Source: Rahnella ecdela
Lineage (GTDB): Bacteria > Pseudomonadota > Gammaproteobacteria > Enterobacterales > Enterobacteriaceae
Length of the DNA stretch: 64,000 bases
Assembly (NCBI RefSeq): GCF_019049625.1
Contig: NZ_JAFMOY010000123.1
Span: forward strand, 99,220-163,219
Reading direction: 5' to 3'
Position 1 is the first letter of the stretch; the number at the start of each line of letters is the position of its first letter. Shown here in pieces: positions 50,298 through 60,335 of this stretch. The translations under genes were made by a program, and so were the position numbers. Below the pieces are notes generated by a model. It had not been told where the DNA came from. It saw only the letters and a list, made by a program, of their open reading frames with translations, and searched no databases.

Positions 50298-52445
50298 ATG
50301 AATATTATCGCTATCATGCGCCCGGAAGGGGCTTACTACAAAGAGGAGCCAATCCGCGAACTGGATAGCGCACTGACGCTTCTTGGGTTTCAGATAATTT
50401 ATCCGCGTGATCGGGCTGACTTACTCAAACTCATCGAAAACAATGCCCGTATCTGCGGTGCAATTTTCGACTGGGATCAGCACAGCGAAGAGCTGTGTAC
50501 CGAAATTAACGAGCTGAATGAATATCTGCCGCTTTACGCCTTCATCAATACGCATTCGACGCTGGACGTTGACGTCAATGAAATGCGTATGGTGCTGTAT
50601 TTCTTTGAATATGCGCTGAGTGCGGCTGACGATATTGCCAAACGCGTCCGCCAGTACACTGATGAATACATCGACACCATTACGCCACCGCTGACGAAAG
50701 CGTTATTCACCTATGTGGAAGAAGGGAAATACACCTTTTGTACGCCGGGACATATGGCCGGCACTGCCTTTTTGAAAAGTCCGGTCGGAACGTTGTTCTA
50801 TGATTTTTTCGGAGCGAAAACGCTGAAAGCGGATGTGTCGATTTCAGTCACCGAGTTGGGTTCTTTGCTCGATCACACCGGCCCGCATCTGGAAGCCGAG
50901 GAATATATCGCGCGGACCTTCGGCTCTGAGCAGAGTTATATCGTCACCAACGGGACTTCGACCGCCAACAAAATTGTCGGCATGTATGCGGCGCCTGCCG
51001 GAAGCACAGTGCTCATTGACCGCAACTGTCATAAATCACTCGCGCACCTGATGATGATGACCAATATCGTGCCGGTCTATTTACGCCCGAACCGCAATGC
51101 TTACGGCATTCTTGGCGGTATCCCGCAGCGTGAATTCACTCGCGAAAGCATAGAAAAGAAAATTTCCCAGACCGCGAATGCTACCTGGCCGGTTCACGCC
51201 GTCATTACCAATTCCACCTATGATGGCCTGTTGTATAACACCGATTACATCAAGAATACGCTGGATGTTCCGTCGATTCATTTTGATTCCGCATGGGTTC
51301 CGTACACCAACTTCCATCCGATTTATGATGGTAAAAGCGGAATGAGCGGCGAACGGATCCCGGGAAAAGTCATCTACGAAACCCAATCGACGCACAAATT
51401 GCTGGCGGCTTTCTCGCAGGCTTCGATGATCCACATCAAGGGCGATTACAACGAAAGCACCTTTAACGAAGCCTATATGATGCACACCACGACATCGCCA
51501 AACTATGGCATTGTCGCCTCGGCGGAAACTGCGGCGGCGATGTTGCGCGGAAATCCCGGACGGCGCCTGATCAACCGCTCAGTGGAACGTGCATTGCATT
51601 TTCGCAAGGAGATCCAGAGGCTTCGTGAAGAAACTGACGGCTGGTTCTTTGATATCTGGCAGCCTGAACATATTGATGAAGCGGAATGCTGGCCGCTGGA
51701 TCCGGATCAAAACTGGCACGGTTTTGCTAATGCTGATGCCGATCATATGTATCTGGATCCAATCAAAGTGACCATCCTGACACCCGGCATGAACGAAATG
51801 GGCAAGCTGGAAGAAGAGGGGATCCCGGCGGCGTTAGTGGCGAAATTTCTCGACGAGCGTGGCGTGGTGGTAGAAAAAACCGGTCCCTACAATCTGCTTT
51901 TCCTGTTCAGTATCGGTATTGATAAAACCAAGTCTATGAGCCTGATGCGCGGCCTGACCGATTTCAAACGCAGTTATGATCTCAACCTGCGGGTCAAAAA
52001 TATGCTGCCAGATCTCTATGCGGAAGATCCTGATTTCTACCGCAATATGCGTATTCAGGATCTGGCGCAGGGGATCCACAAGCTGATTGTTCGCCACGAC
52101 CTGCCGCGTTTAATGCTGGAAGCGTTTGCTGTACTGCCGGAAATGAAAATGACGCCGTACGAAATGTTCCAGCATCAGGTTCGCGGACATATTGATGAAT
52201 GCGATATCGATGAACTGATTGGCAAAGTATCCGCCAACATGATCCTGCCTTACCCGCCGGGCGTGCCGGTGGTGATGCCGGGAGAGATGATCACAGAGGA
52301 AAGCCGCGCGGTACTCGATTTTCTGATTATGTTGTGCTCGATAGGCGAGCGTTATCCCGGCTTTGAAACTGATATTCATGGAACGCGTCTCACAGAAGAC
52401 GGGCGCTATCTGGTGAAAGTCTTAAAACTTCCGGAAGCGGAGTAA
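50298..52445 (+). CDS. ldcC: Lysine decarboxylase (LdcC-type)
   Basis: PLP enzyme converting lysine to cadaverine with uptake of a proton. The 715 residues comprise an N-terminal wing domain (1-130), the PLP core with the lysine in ETQSTHKLLAAFSQASMIH near residue 367, and the C-terminal domain. The position after accA and the absence of cadB or cadC nearby point to the constitutive LdcC rather than acid-induced CadA. A 187-bp gap precedes it; I did not find a convincing promoter there. Confidence 0.94.
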   Translation: MNIIAIMRPEGAYYKEEPIRELDSALTLLGFQIIYPRDRADLLKLIENNARICGAIFDWDQHSEELCTEINELNEYLPLYAFINTHSTLDVDVNEMRMVLYFFEYALSAADDIAKRVRQYTDEYIDTITPPLTKALFTYVEEGKYTFCTPGHMAGTAFLKSPVGTLFYDFFGAKTLKADVSISVTELGSLLDHTGPHLEAEEYIARTFGSEQSYIVTNGTSTANKIVGMYAAPAGSTVLIDRNCHKSLAHLMMMTNIVPVYLRPNRNAYGILGGIPQREFTRESIEKKISQTANATWPVHAVITNSTYDGLLYNTDYIKNTLDVPSIHFDSAWVPYTNFHPIYDGKSGMSGERIPGKVIYETQSTHKLLAAFSQASMIHIKGDYNESTFNEAYMMHTTTSPNYGIVASAETAAAMLRGNPGRRLINRSVERALHFRKEIQRLREETDGWFFDIWQPEHIDEAECWPLDPDQNWHGFANADADHMYLDPIKVTILTPGMNEMGKLEEEGIPAALVAKFLDERGVVVEKTGPYNLLFLFSIGIDKTKSMSLMRGLTDFKRSYDLNLRVKNMLPDLYAEDPDFYRNMRIQDLAQGIHKLIVRHDLPRLMLEAFAVLPEMKMTPYEMFQHQVRGHIDECDIDELIGKVSANMILPYPPGVPVVMPGEMITEESRAVLDFLIMLCSIGERYPGFETDIHGTRLTEDGRYLVKVLKLPEAE

Positions 52446-52450
52446 CAAAC

Positions 52451-52476
52451 AGCCCTCTTCGTGAGGGCTTTTTATT
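52451..52476 (+). terminator. Terminator after ldcC
   Basis: AGCCCTC TTCGT GAGGGCT stem and TTTTATT. Confidence 0.9.
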
Positions 52477-52531
52477 GACGATTCCGGACAGCCTGAGTAA
52501 CGTTCACCACAGAAATCAACAGGACATGACT

Positions 52532-52921
52532 ATGCTTAATCTTCGCCAGATCCACCACATCGCTATTATTGGTTCTGATTATCAGGCCAGCAAACACTTC
52601 TACTGTGACATTCTCGGATTCACGTTGCAGGGCGAATTTTACCGGGAAGAGCGTGATTCCTGGAAAGCCGATCTGGCGCTGAACGACCAATACACCATTG
52701 AACTGTTCAGCTTCCCGCAGCCACCTGAACGACCAAGCCGCCCGGAAGCCTGTGGATTGCGCCATCTGGCGTTCAGCGTGGATGATATCGAACAGTCCAT
52801 TTCAGCGCTCACTGCGTCGGGTGTTTTCTGTGAACCGGTAAGAATTGATCCCTATACCGGTAAAAAATTCACTTTCTTCAACGACCCTGATGGCTTGCCG
52901 CTGGAATTATACGAATCCTGA
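52532..52921 (+). CDS. yaeR: VOC family protein (glyoxalase-like)
   Basis: 129-residue vicinal oxygen chelate protein related to glyoxalase I; the E. coli homologue is called YaeR or GloA2. Metal-binding positions are visible in IHHIAIIGSD, TIELFSFP, LRHLAFSVDD and DPDGLPLELYE. The substrate is not known. ATG 52532 has AGGA seven bases upstream; ATG 52526 is too close to it. tilS begins 7 bp after the stop. Confidence 0.92.
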   Translation: MLNLRQIHHIAIIGSDYQASKHFYCDILGFTLQGEFYREERDSWKADLALNDQYTIELFSFPQPPERPSRPEACGLRHLAFSVDDIEQSISALTASGVFCEPVRIDPYTGKKFTFFNDPDGLPLELYES

Positions 52922-52928
52922 AAATTCT

Positions 52929-54275
52929 ATGAACTCAAAAACTGCCACGACATTTCTGACTGAACATTTGCACCATAAAATCGGTGACGCGCGAAAACTT
53001 TGCGTGGCCTTCAGCGGCGGGTTGGATTCTTCTGTCCTGCTGGCCGGGCTTGCAGAGCTACGTGAAACCACTCTGCCAAAAATTGAACTGCGTGCGCTGC
53101 ATATTCATCATGGATTAAGCCAGTTTGCCGATGACTGGCTGGCGCATTGCCAGGCGTTTTGTCTTCAGCGGAACATCCCTTTTTCCGCCGTAAAAGTTCG
53201 GATCGATGCGCATAACGGCGGTATAGAAGCGGCTGCGAGAGCGGCGCGGTATCAGGTTTTTGCAGACCATCTGGCTGAGGACGAAATCTTACTGACCGCA
53301 CAGCATCTCAATGATCAGTGCGAAACCTTCATGCTGGCGCTGAAGCGTGGCAGCGGCCCGGCGGGTCTTTCCGCCATGAGCGCGGACAGTTCAACGCATG
53401 GCTATCGTTTGTTGCGACCTCTGCTGGACGTCACCCGTGAGCAGCTGGAAGAATTCGCGACACAGTTGCAGCTACGCTGGATTGAAGACGACAGCAACCG
53501 GAATGTCCGTTTTGATCGCAATTTTCTGCGGCTGGAAATTTTGCCTGCGCTTTATCAGCGCTGGCCGCACTTCGCAGAAGCTACCGCTCGTAGTGCTGCG
53601 CTTTGCGCGGAGCAGGAGGCGTTGCTGGATGAGCTGCTCAGTGAGTCGCTCGCAATGTTGACTGACGAGCAGGGCAGTTTGTCGGTCGGAGGACTGAAGG
53701 CGTTTTCTGTCGTCAGACGATCTGCTTTACTGCGTCGCTGGCTGGCATTGCGTGGCGCAAAAATGCCATCGCGGGAACAGTTACAAAGAATATGGGATGA
53801 AGTGGCACTTAGCCGCGAAGATGCACAGGCACAGTTAGTGCTGGGTACGCTGATCATCCGGCGTTTTCGTAAACGTTTGTATTTATTGCCAGAACTCCAG
53901 CCGTTAAAAGATGTGGTGATCCGCTGGGATCCGGTTAAGAAGTTAATATTACCGGATGGACTGGGTTATCTGATGGCCGATCCGGATCCTGCCGCGCAGG
54001 CGGCTGAATGTGTCATCCGCCAGCCCCGTGTTGATGAACAGGTGACAGTGCGTTTTCAGGCGCAGGGAGTTATCGAAAAAGTCGGGCGGGATAGGGCGCG
54101 GCAGGCAAAAAAACTGTGGTCAGAATTAGGTGTGCCGCCGTGGCAGCGGGATCGGATCCCACTGATTTATTACAATGAACAATTAATAGCGGCACCGGGA
54201 TGGTTTATCACCCGCCAGTCTCAGCCCGGAAATAATGAAGCGCAGTGGCAGATAGTCTGGTCGGCGGCGCAATAA
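52929..54275 (+). CDS. tilS: tRNA(Ile)-lysidine synthetase
   Basis: Converts C34 of the CAU anticodon tRNA-Ile2 to lysidine, changing its decoding from AUG to AUA. The PP-loop ATPase motif FSGGLDSSVLL is near residue 25-35; the TilS substrate-binding and C-terminal domains follow (ENDSNRNVRFDRNFLR-like DDSNRNVRFDRNFLRLEILP segment near residue 180). 448 residues. The start aligns with MNSKTATTFL; longer frames overlap yaeR. Confidence 0.95.
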   Translation: MNSKTATTFLTEHLHHKIGDARKLCVAFSGGLDSSVLLAGLAELRETTLPKIELRALHIHHGLSQFADDWLAHCQAFCLQRNIPFSAVKVRIDAHNGGIEAAARAARYQVFADHLAEDEILLTAQHLNDQCETFMLALKRGSGPAGLSAMSADSSTHGYRLLRPLLDVTREQLEEFATQLQLRWIEDDSNRNVRFDRNFLRLEILPALYQRWPHFAEATARSAALCAEQEALLDELLSESLAMLTDEQGSLSVGGLKAFSVVRRSALLRRWLALRGAKMPSREQLQRIWDEVALSREDAQAQLVLGTLIIRRFRKRLYLLPELQPLKDVVIRWDPVKKLILPDGLGYLMADPDPAAQAAECVIRQPRVDEQVTVRFQAQGVIEKVGRDRARQAKKLWSELGVPPWQRDRIPLIYYNEQLIAAPGWFITRQSQPGNNEAQWQIVWSAAQ

Positions 54276-54327
54276 ACGTAAACTGCAGTTTATTCAGGGC
54301 GAACCTTATTTGCCCCAGGGAGTTGTG

Positions 54328-54675
54328 ATGCAGGCAATATTCGCTGAAAAAACAGCGGGAAGAATAGTCACAGGGATCGTGGCGTTAATGCTGGTCAGTT
54401 TACCAGCCTTAGCGGGCGGAAATGTGGCTGACGGGAAAGAGAAATCCGCCAGCTGCGCGGCATGTCATGGCGCTAAGGGAAATGCAGTTAATTCGATTTA
54501 CCCCAATCTGGCGGGCCAAAATGCAGATTATCTGACGCTTTCGCTGCATGCTTATAAGAAAGGGGAAAGAAATGGCGGACAGGCGGGTGTGATGCAGGCT
54601 TTCAGCTCATCATTGTCAGATCAGGATATCAATGATTTGTCTGCGTATTACGCCAGTCTCAAGCCGCTGGACTAA
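54328..54675 (+). CDS. Periplasmic class I cytochrome c (c4/c553-like), single haem
   Basis: 115 residues with a Sec signal peptide (hydrophobic VTGIVALMLVSLPALAGG) followed by one haem attachment site, CAACH, near residue 48. A methionine in AGVMQAFSSSLS is the likely second axial ligand. The ATG at 54328 has CAGGGAG five bases upstream. The gene is not present between tilS and rof in E. coli. It would need the Ccm haem ligation system, which is elsewhere; no oxidase or reductase partner is nearby, so its electron donor and acceptor are unknown. Confidence 0.88.
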   Translation: MQAIFAEKTAGRIVTGIVALMLVSLPALAGGNVADGKEKSASCAACHGAKGNAVNSIYPNLAGQNADYLTLSLHAYKKGERNGGQAGVMQAFSSSLSDQDINDLSAYYASLKPLD

Positions 54676-54694
54676 TCCCGGCTCAGAAATGCAA

Positions 54695-54718
54695 ACGGGC
54701 AATCCTGAGATTGCCCGT
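54695..54718. terminator. Hairpin between cytochrome c gene and rof
   Basis: Perfect 10-bp stem ACGGGCAATC CTGA GATTGCCCGT between convergent genes. T content is low on both sides, slightly better on the minus strand, so it may act as a bidirectional but weak terminator. Confidence 0.55.
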
Positions 54719-54739
54719 AAGGTAATGGAGGGGGATCTG

Positions 54740-55000
54740 CTATTCAGCGCTGACAACTACCGTGCCAATTTCCGGATGGCTAAAGCTTTCTATGTGATCT
54801 AAACGAAGATCCCGTTGTTCGCCGTTCGCCTCAACCACCAGATATTCCACTTTTTTACGCATTAACAGATCGTTGGCTTTAGCCTCAACAATTTCTCCGC
54901 TACGCATCTTCAGCGTCAAAACAAGGTGATGCTGGCAGGCGAGCTCGAGATTATCGTAGTCATCGCAATTGATGGGTTGGTACTCATCATTCATCGACAT
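54740..55000 (-). CDS. rof: Rho-binding antiterminator Rof
   Basis: 86-residue inhibitor of transcription termination factor Rho (YaeO). [30 protein letters not shown] and [12 protein letters not shown] are conserved with E. coli Rof. Start ATG 55000 overlaps the end of yaeP by 14 bp; an alternative ATG at 54994 would give the E. coli-like [10 protein letters not shown]. The two genes form an operon. Confidence 0.92.
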   Translation of the reverse strand: MSMNDEYQPINCDDYDNLELACQHHLVLTLKMRSGEIVEAKANDLLMRKKVEYLVVEANGEQRDLRLDHIESFSHPEIGTVVVSAE

Positions 55001-55187
55001 AATCGCTCACCAATAAGTTAGCGGCGGCATAGGCCGCCTGGTCCCTAACGGAAGACGGAAGTTCAGTGTTTGCTGCCACTTCGTCCAATGCTTTCAATAC
55101 ACAACCCAACGCATCGGGCACATATCCGAGATCGCCACTGGCGATTTCAGAATATCTACGGCGTACCAACTCACAGTATTGTTGCAT
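54987..55187 (-). CDS. yaeP: YaeP family protein
   Basis: 66 residues, no known function. [23 protein letters not shown] and [16 protein letters not shown] match E. coli YaeP closely. Upstream and overlapping partner of rof. Confidence 0.9.
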   Translation of the reverse strand: MQQYCELVRRRYSEIASGDLGYVPDALGCVLKALDEVAANTELPSSVRDQAAYAAANLLVSDYVDE

Positions 55188-55402
55188 AAGTTCTCCCTAA
55201 AAAGCGTATCCCTCTGAGGAAAGCGCAGAAAGATAAGCTCTCAGTATTTAACGACTATAGCACAGGAGAGTGTGAGTTATTAGCCGGCCTGTAAAGGTAA
55301 ATCGTTTGCGTAAAACCATTATTGAGGATGACCATCGGGGGAAAACTGGTCGCGACAGGACGCTTTCAAGTACACTGTGCGTCTATTATCAAGGGGTTTA
55401 CC

Positions 55403-55963
55403 ATGGCGTTAAAAGCAACCATTTATAAAGCAGCAGTCAATATCGCCGATATGGACCGCAATTTCTTTCATGACGCTAATCTGACACTGGCACAGCATCC
55501 TTCAGAAACAGAACAACGCATGATGCTGCGTCTGCTGGCATGGATTTATCATGCTGACGAAAGACTGGTGTTTACCCGCGGATTAAGCGCGGAAGATGAG
55601 CCGGAAATCTGGCGTAAGAATGACCACAACGGTATCGAGTTGTGGGTCGAATTAGGATTACCTGATGAGAAGCGTCTGAAAAAGGCCTGTAACCAATCGC
55701 GCGAAGTCGTACTTTACGCGTATGGTGAGCGTGCGGCGAAAGTCTGGTGGTCGCAAATCGAGGGTAAAGTCAGAGGTTTTGAGAACCTGCGCATCCGTTA
55801 TATAGAAGATGAGTTGCTGACTCAGCTAACCGCTTTCGGCACTCGTACCATGAATTTACAGGCGACGTTGCAGGACGGAACTATTTGGCTTTCTGATGCT
55901 CAGAGTAATTTGGAAATTCATTTTTCTGAATGGAAAGAGTCTGTTGTGAAAGAAGCCAGGTAA
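55403..55963 (+). CDS. yaeQ: YaeQ family protein
   Basis: 186 residues with the PD-(D/E)XK-like YaeQ fold; role unclear (suppressor of rfaH defects in E. coli when overproduced). [29 protein letters not shown] and [17 protein letters not shown] identify it. ATG 55403 (AAGGGG upstream) chosen by homology; a frame extending to 55322 is untranslated leader. arfB follows 5 bp after the stop. Confidence 0.92.
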   Translation: MALKATIYKAAVNIADMDRNFFHDANLTLAQHPSETEQRMMLRLLAWIYHADERLVFTRGLSAEDEPEIWRKNDHNGIELWVELGLPDEKRLKKACNQSREVVLYAYGERAAKVWWSQIEGKVRGFENLRIRYIEDELLTQLTAFGTRTMNLQATLQDGTIWLSDAQSNLEIHFSEWKESVVKEAR

Positions 55964-55968
55964 TCAGC

Positions 55969-56385
55969 GTGCTAATCCTTTCCGGAAAACTGGAAATACC
56001 CGACAGCGAAATCGAATTAACTGCGATACGCGCTCAGGGGAACGGCGGACAGAACGTCAATAAAACCTCAACGGCCATTCATTTACGCTTTGATATTAAA
56101 GCGTCGAGTTTGCCAGAATATTACAAAGAGCGTTTACTGGCGTTCAATCATCATTCTGTTACCGCTGAGGGCTGGGTCATTATCAAGGCCCAGGAGTATC
56201 GGAGCCAAGAGATGAATCGCGAAGCGGCACTGGCCAGGCTTAGGGCATTGATTGCGCAGGCGATGGTGGTAGAAAAACCGCGTCGGGCAACGAAACCGAC
56301 CCGCGGGTCTAAAATTCGACGGGTAGAAAGTAAGGTTCGCAAGGGGGCGACGAAAGCATTGCGGGGCAAGATACGTCAGCCCTAA
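55969..56385 (+). CDS. arfB: Alternative ribosome-rescue factor B (peptidyl-tRNA hydrolase)
   Basis: Rescues ribosomes stalled without a stop codon. The GGQ motif of release factors is in [23 protein letters not shown] near residue 25, and the C-terminal tail is highly basic (about 105-138) for binding the empty mRNA channel. GTG start at 55969 gives 138 residues against 140 in E. coli. Confidence 0.93.
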   Translation: MLILSGKLEIPDSEIELTAIRAQGNGGQNVNKTSTAIHLRFDIKASSLPEYYKERLLAFNHHSVTAEGWVIIKAQEYRSQEMNREAALARLRALIAQAMVVEKPRRATKPTRGSKIRRVESKVRKGATKALRGKIRQP

Positions 56386-56444
56386 ATTTGTGCTGCAGGA
56401 CAATTTTTATCGCAGCACTGTGGAATAGCAGTAGGGGAGAAACT

Positions 56445-57122
56445 GTGAAAAAAATCATTATTGGAGCAGTGCTGGCGCTCGGGGCGTTATCATTGTTCGG
56501 CTGTCATACCGCCGTATTTAATCATGAAAAACCATTGCAGGCGATGCAGCAAAGTTACAGCGGCGTGTTGCCCTGCGCGGATTGCAGCGGCCTGAAAACG
56601 TCACTTTTCCTGCAACAGGACGGAACATATATCCTGCAGGAAATTTATCAGGGAAGTAAAGATGGCGATCAGGTGTTCGCCAGTTACGGGCGCTGGGCGC
56701 GAACTGCCGATAAATTGGTGCTGACGGGTAACGATGGTGAGAAACGCTATTTCCATCCGAAAGATGAAAATCTGGAACTGCTGGATGTGAGCGGTGAGCC
56801 TATTACTTCTCAGTTCAATTATACCCTTAAGCCGGTGCAGCAAAGTTTGCCTAAGACGCCGATGGCACTGACCGGAATGATGCAATACAGCGCGGATGCC
56901 GCGTCATTTAAAGATTGTGCAACTGGTAAAGTGTTCCCGATGTCGGCAAACAAATCACTGGAAGAAGGCTATCTTGCGGCGCGTAAAGTACCCAATCAGC
57001 TGGTCTTCCTTTCCATGGATGGTCATTTCATGACAGAGCCTTCAATGGAAGAAGGGCAGATACAGAACGCTGTGGTGGCGGATAAAAACGTTAAGTTTGA
57101 CGTAAGCAGATCCTGTCCTTAA
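56445..57122 (+). CDS. nlpE: Outer membrane lipoprotein NlpE (copper homeostasis, Cpx activation)
   Basis: Lipoprotein that signals surface contact and lipoprotein trafficking stress to CpxA. The signal KKIIIGAVLALGALSLFGC ends in a lipobox cysteine at residue 20. The N-terminal barrel carries the CADCSGL motif (LPCADCSGLKTSLFLQQDG), and the C-terminal domain has the second cysteine pair (DCATG... RSCP). Start GTG 56445 with GGGGAGA upstream; 225 residues. Confidence 0.92.
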   Translation: MKKIIIGAVLALGALSLFGCHTAVFNHEKPLQAMQQSYSGVLPCADCSGLKTSLFLQQDGTYILQEIYQGSKDGDQVFASYGRWARTADKLVLTGNDGEKRYFHPKDENLELLDVSGEPITSQFNYTLKPVQQSLPKTPMALTGMMQYSADAASFKDCATGKVFPMSANKSLEEGYLAARKVPNQLVFLSMDGHFMTEPSMEEGQIQNAVVADKNVKFDVSRSCP

Positions 57123-57163
57123 AACCAAAGCACACTGAACTGCACTAACTGAATGGCACAAAC

Positions 57164-57194
57164 AAAAATGCCCGCACTAAGCGGGCATTTTTTA
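57164..57194. terminator. Bidirectional terminator between nlpE and proS
   Basis: AAAAATGCCCGC ACTAA GCGGGCATTTTTT, perfect 12-bp stem with A and T arms for convergent genes. Confidence 0.92.
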
Positions 57195-57217
57195 TAACAA
57201 ACAATCGTTAGCCGATC

Positions 57218-58936
57218 TTAACGCGGGATCTGGCTCAGCAGGTACTCAACGATATCGCTTTGTTTAATCATCTGTTTTTCACCAGAGCGACGGTTTTTGT
57301 ATTCCAGCTCTTCAGCATCCAGATTACGATCACCAATCACTACGTGATGCGGAACACCGATCAGTTCCATATCCGCAAACATGACGCCCGGACGTTCTTT
57401 TCGATCGTCGAGGATCACATCGATACCGTGTGAACGCAGTTCTTTGTACAAAGCTTCTGCTGCATCTTTCACGCGGAAAGATTTGTGCATGTTCATTGGC
57501 AGAATAGCGACCTGGAAGGGTGCGATAGCATCCGGCCAGATTATGCCGCGATCGTCATGGTTCTGCTCAATCGCCGCAGCAACCACACGTGTCACGCCGA
57601 TACCGTAACAACCCATGGTCATCACCTGATTACGGCCATCTTCGCCCTGTACGGTCGCATTCATCGCTTCAGAGTATTTGGTACCCAGCTGGAAGATGTG
57701 ACCGACTTCGATACCGCGTTTTATGACCAGCGTACCCTGACCATCCGGGCTTGGATCGCCGGCAACAACGTTACGGATATCGGCAACTTGTGGCAATGCA
57801 GCATCACGATCCCAGTTAATACCGAAGTAATGCTTACCGTCGATGTTAGCCCCTGCGCTGAAATCACTCATGGCGGCAACAGTACGGTCAGCCACAATTG
57901 GCATCGGCAGATTGACCGGACCGAGTGAACCCGGGCCAGCAGCAACGATTTCACGAATTTCGGCTTCAGTTGCGAAGGTCAGTGGTACAGCAATCTGTGG
58001 CAGTTTTTCGGCTTTGATTTCATTCAGCTCATGATCGCCACGCACCAGTAAGGCAACCAGTTTATGGCCGCTTTCTGCCGTCGCGTGAACCATCAGGGTC
58101 TTAACGGTTTTTTCAACCGGAACCTGGAACTGTTCGGTAAGTTCAGCGATGGTTTTGGCATTTGGAGTTTCAACAACACGCATTTCTTCGGTTGCTGCAG
58201 CGCGCGGAGCAGCCGGAGCCAGCGCTTCAGCGAACTCAATGTTAGCCGCGAAATCAGAAGAGTCAGAGAACACCACATCATCTTCGCCACTTTGTGCCAG
58301 AACCTGGAATTCGTGCGAAGCGCTGCCGCCGATAGAACCGGTATCCGCCAATACTGCACGGAAATCCAGACCCATACGGCTGAAGATCTGGCTGTAGGCT
58401 GCGTACATTGCATCGTAAGTTTCCTGCAAAGACTCCTGCGTCGCGTGGAACGAATAGGCATCTTTCATCAGGAATTCACGGGAACGCATCACGCCAAAAC
58501 GCGGACGTACTTCGTCACGGAATTTAGTCTGGATCTGGAAAAAGTTCAGCGGTAATTGTTTGTATGAGCTGACTTCATTACGGATCAAATCGGTAATGAC
58601 TTCTTCGTGAGTCGGACCCAGAACGAACGGACGATCGCCACGGTCAACGAAACGCAGCAACTCCGGACCATATTGTTCCCAACGTCCGCTCTCCTGCCAT
58701 AAATCGGCGGGCTGAACTACCGGCATCGACACTTCAATGGCGTTCGCGTTGTTCATTTCTTCGCGTACGATGTTTTCAACTTTCTTGAGAACACGTAAGC
58801 CTGTCGGCAGCCAGGTATACAGGCCTGAGGCCAGTTTACGGATCATCCCCGCACGCAGCATCAGCTGATGGCTGATCACTTCCGCGTCGGCTGGCGTCTC
58901 TTTCAGTGTAGAGAGCAGATATTGAGTAGTACGCAT
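57218..58936 (-). CDS. proS: Prolyl-tRNA synthetase
   Basis: Class II aminoacyl-tRNA synthetase charging tRNA-Pro. Motif 2 lies in [21 protein letters not shown] near residue 150, motif 3 in [23 protein letters not shown] near 440, and a bacterial editing (INS) domain occupies about 225-405. ATG at 58936 ([19 protein letters not shown]) yields 572 residues, the E. coli size; a frame 19 codons longer is not conserved. Confidence 0.97.
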   Translation of the reverse strand: MRTTQYLLSTLKETPADAEVISHQLMLRAGMIRKLASGLYTWLPTGLRVLKKVENIVREEMNNANAIEVSMPVVQPADLWQESGRWEQYGPELLRFVDRGDRPFVLGPTHEEVITDLIRNEVSSYKQLPLNFFQIQTKFRDEVRPRFGVMRSREFLMKDAYSFHATQESLQETYDAMYAAYSQIFSRMGLDFRAVLADTGSIGGSASHEFQVLAQSGEDDVVFSDSSDFAANIEFAEALAPAAPRAAATEEMRVVETPNAKTIAELTEQFQVPVEKTVKTLMVHATAESGHKLVALLVRGDHELNEIKAEKLPQIAVPLTFATEAEIREIVAAGPGSLGPVNLPMPIVADRTVAAMSDFSAGANIDGKHYFGINWDRDAALPQVADIRNVVAGDPSPDGQGTLVIKRGIEVGHIFQLGTKYSEAMNATVQGEDGRNQVMTMGCYGIGVTRVVAAAIEQNHDDRGIIWPDAIAPFQVAILPMNMHKSFRVKDAAEALYKELRSHGIDVILDDRKERPGVMFADMELIGVPHHVVIGDRNLDAEELEYKNRRSGEKQMIKQSDIVEYLLSQIPR

Positions 58937-59055
58937 GATGTTGTTGGTTCCGTTAGCACTGCAAATTGCAATCAGGCTGCCATTGGCAGCCAAAACGTAA
59001 AAAGTGGTTTAGTTTACCAGCGAGTTGCTGTTGCCAAAAGAGAAGCAGAGGAAAT

Positions 59056-59763
59056 TTAGTCTTTGTCGAGCGACAATACCTGATTCAGAGAGCCCGTCAC
59101 CCGCCAGCGGACGTTAAACTCCAGCAAGCGAACGGCATAATCCCGGTCTGCTGCTTCCCCTTTGCGGTAAGCCGGACGGGGATCCTGTCCTAAAACCTGC
59201 GTGATAAAACGGCGAAGATGCGGATATTGTCCCGCATGTTCAGCCAGCTGTATTTCAGCCTGAGGTAAAAATTCTACCGGCATGCCGGAATCCGGCGCGT
59301 GCTGAGCAAATCCGGCACGCGCATCAGGATGGCTTTCTGCAAAGGGAAGATAAGGCTTAATGTCCACGACAGGCGTGCCATCCACTAAATCCAGACTGCC
59401 CAATTGTAGAATGACATTTTGCCCCTGGCAGCGGATCCCTTTCAGCTCAACCAGAGACATTCCGAGCGGATTCGGCCTGAAGGTTGAACGGGTCGCAAAC
59501 ACACCGGTACGCGTATTCCCACCCAGACGTGGCGGACGAACAGTCGGACGCCATCCGCCCTCCATCGTCTGATGAAAAATAAACATCACCCATAAATGGC
59601 TGAAGTCTTCCAGTCCGCGAACGGCTTCGGGCTGGTTGTAAGGTGCGTGCAGATGTAATTCACCGCCACCATCCTCAATCAGACCGGGCTGGCGCGGAAC
59701 AGCAAACTTCTCTTTATAGGGTGAATGAATCGTCCCTATTTGCTCAAAAGAAAATGAGGTCAT
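59056..59763 (-). CDS. trmO: tRNA (adenine37-N6)-methyltransferase TrmO
   Basis: Methylates t6A37 of threonine tRNAs; beta-barrel SAM enzyme formerly YaeB/TsaA. IGTIHSPYKEKFAVPRQPG at the start and FATRSTFRPNPLGMSLVEL contain the family residues. 235 residues, E. coli length. Overlaps the rcsF stop by 4 bp (ATGA), so rcsF-trmO is an operon. Confidence 0.95.
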   Translation of the reverse strand: MTSFSFEQIGTIHSPYKEKFAVPRQPGLIEDGGGELHLHAPYNQPEAVRGLEDFSHLWVMFIFHQTMEGGWRPTVRPPRLGGNTRTGVFATRSTFRPNPLGMSLVELKGIRCQGQNVILQLGSLDLVDGTPVVDIKPYLPFAESHPDARAGFAQHAPDSGMPVEFLPQAEIQLAEHAGQYPHLRRFITQVLGQDPRPAYRKGEAADRDYAVRLLEFNVRWRVTGSLNQVLSLDKD

Positions 59764-60167
59764 TTAAACGTGACATTGAGGGCAGAACCCTGACAAATCG
59801 CCTGCTGGAAACAACCCGGCACACCGCTGATGATCTGGCATTGGTGCAGTAATACTGCATTGGCCTTCATATAAGATGCGCGGGTCAGCATTCTTTTGCG
59901 CGCGGCAGCGAGGCTGGGTGGTGCATCATTTTGATCGCCCTGGCAGGATTCGCCAGAGACTTCGCCTAAATCACGGAAAGGGCTACCAACCAGTGCTTCG
60001 GCATCTTTATAGAGTTTTACCGGGGCAGGACGAACCGGAGCCGGTTTAGGTTTTACTGGTTTTGGCTCTTCTTTAACAACGGGTGCAGGAGGGGTTGGCT
60101 GTGGATGTGGAGTCAGAGAACAACCCGCCAGCAAAAGCGCCGACAAACAGAGAGGTAAAGCACGCAT
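59760..60167 (-). CDS. rcsF: Outer membrane lipoprotein RcsF
   Basis: Surface-exposed sensor that triggers the Rcs phosphorelay when LPS or peptidoglycan is damaged. Lipobox LLAGC at residues 12-16; a proline- and lysine-rich linker (about 20-50, PKPVKPKPAPVRPAPVK) threads through outer membrane proteins; the folded domain has four cysteines (GESCQGD, HQCQ, PGCF, AICQ) forming the known pair of disulfides. 135 residues. Confidence 0.95.
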   Translation of the reverse strand: MRALPLCLSALLLAGCSLTPHPQPTPPAPVVKEEPKPVKPKPAPVRPAPVKLYKDAEALVGSPFRDLGEVSGESCQGDQNDAPPSLAAARKRMLTRASYMKANAVLLHQCQIISGVPGCFQQAICQGSALNVTFK

Positions 60168-60230
60168 GGTATATCCTCTGCTTTTTAATATGTTTACAGG
60201 AAAGAATGTGGCGTTATTGAACCAAGGTAT

Positions 60231-60264
60231 TGAGGAAATAACAAGGCGGGCATATGCCCGCCTT
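60231..60264 (-). terminator. Terminator of the metNIQ operon
   Basis: Perfect 22-bp palindrome AAGGCGGGCAT/ATGCCCGCCTT at 60243-60264; on the minus strand it is followed by GTTATTTCC. It lies 70 bp after the metQ stop. Confidence 0.75.
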
Positions 60265-60335
60265 GAATTTATTTATGAAAGTAATATTTACAGACTAATA
60301 GTCAGAGCAAAACCTGCGTACCTGACAGCAACGGA

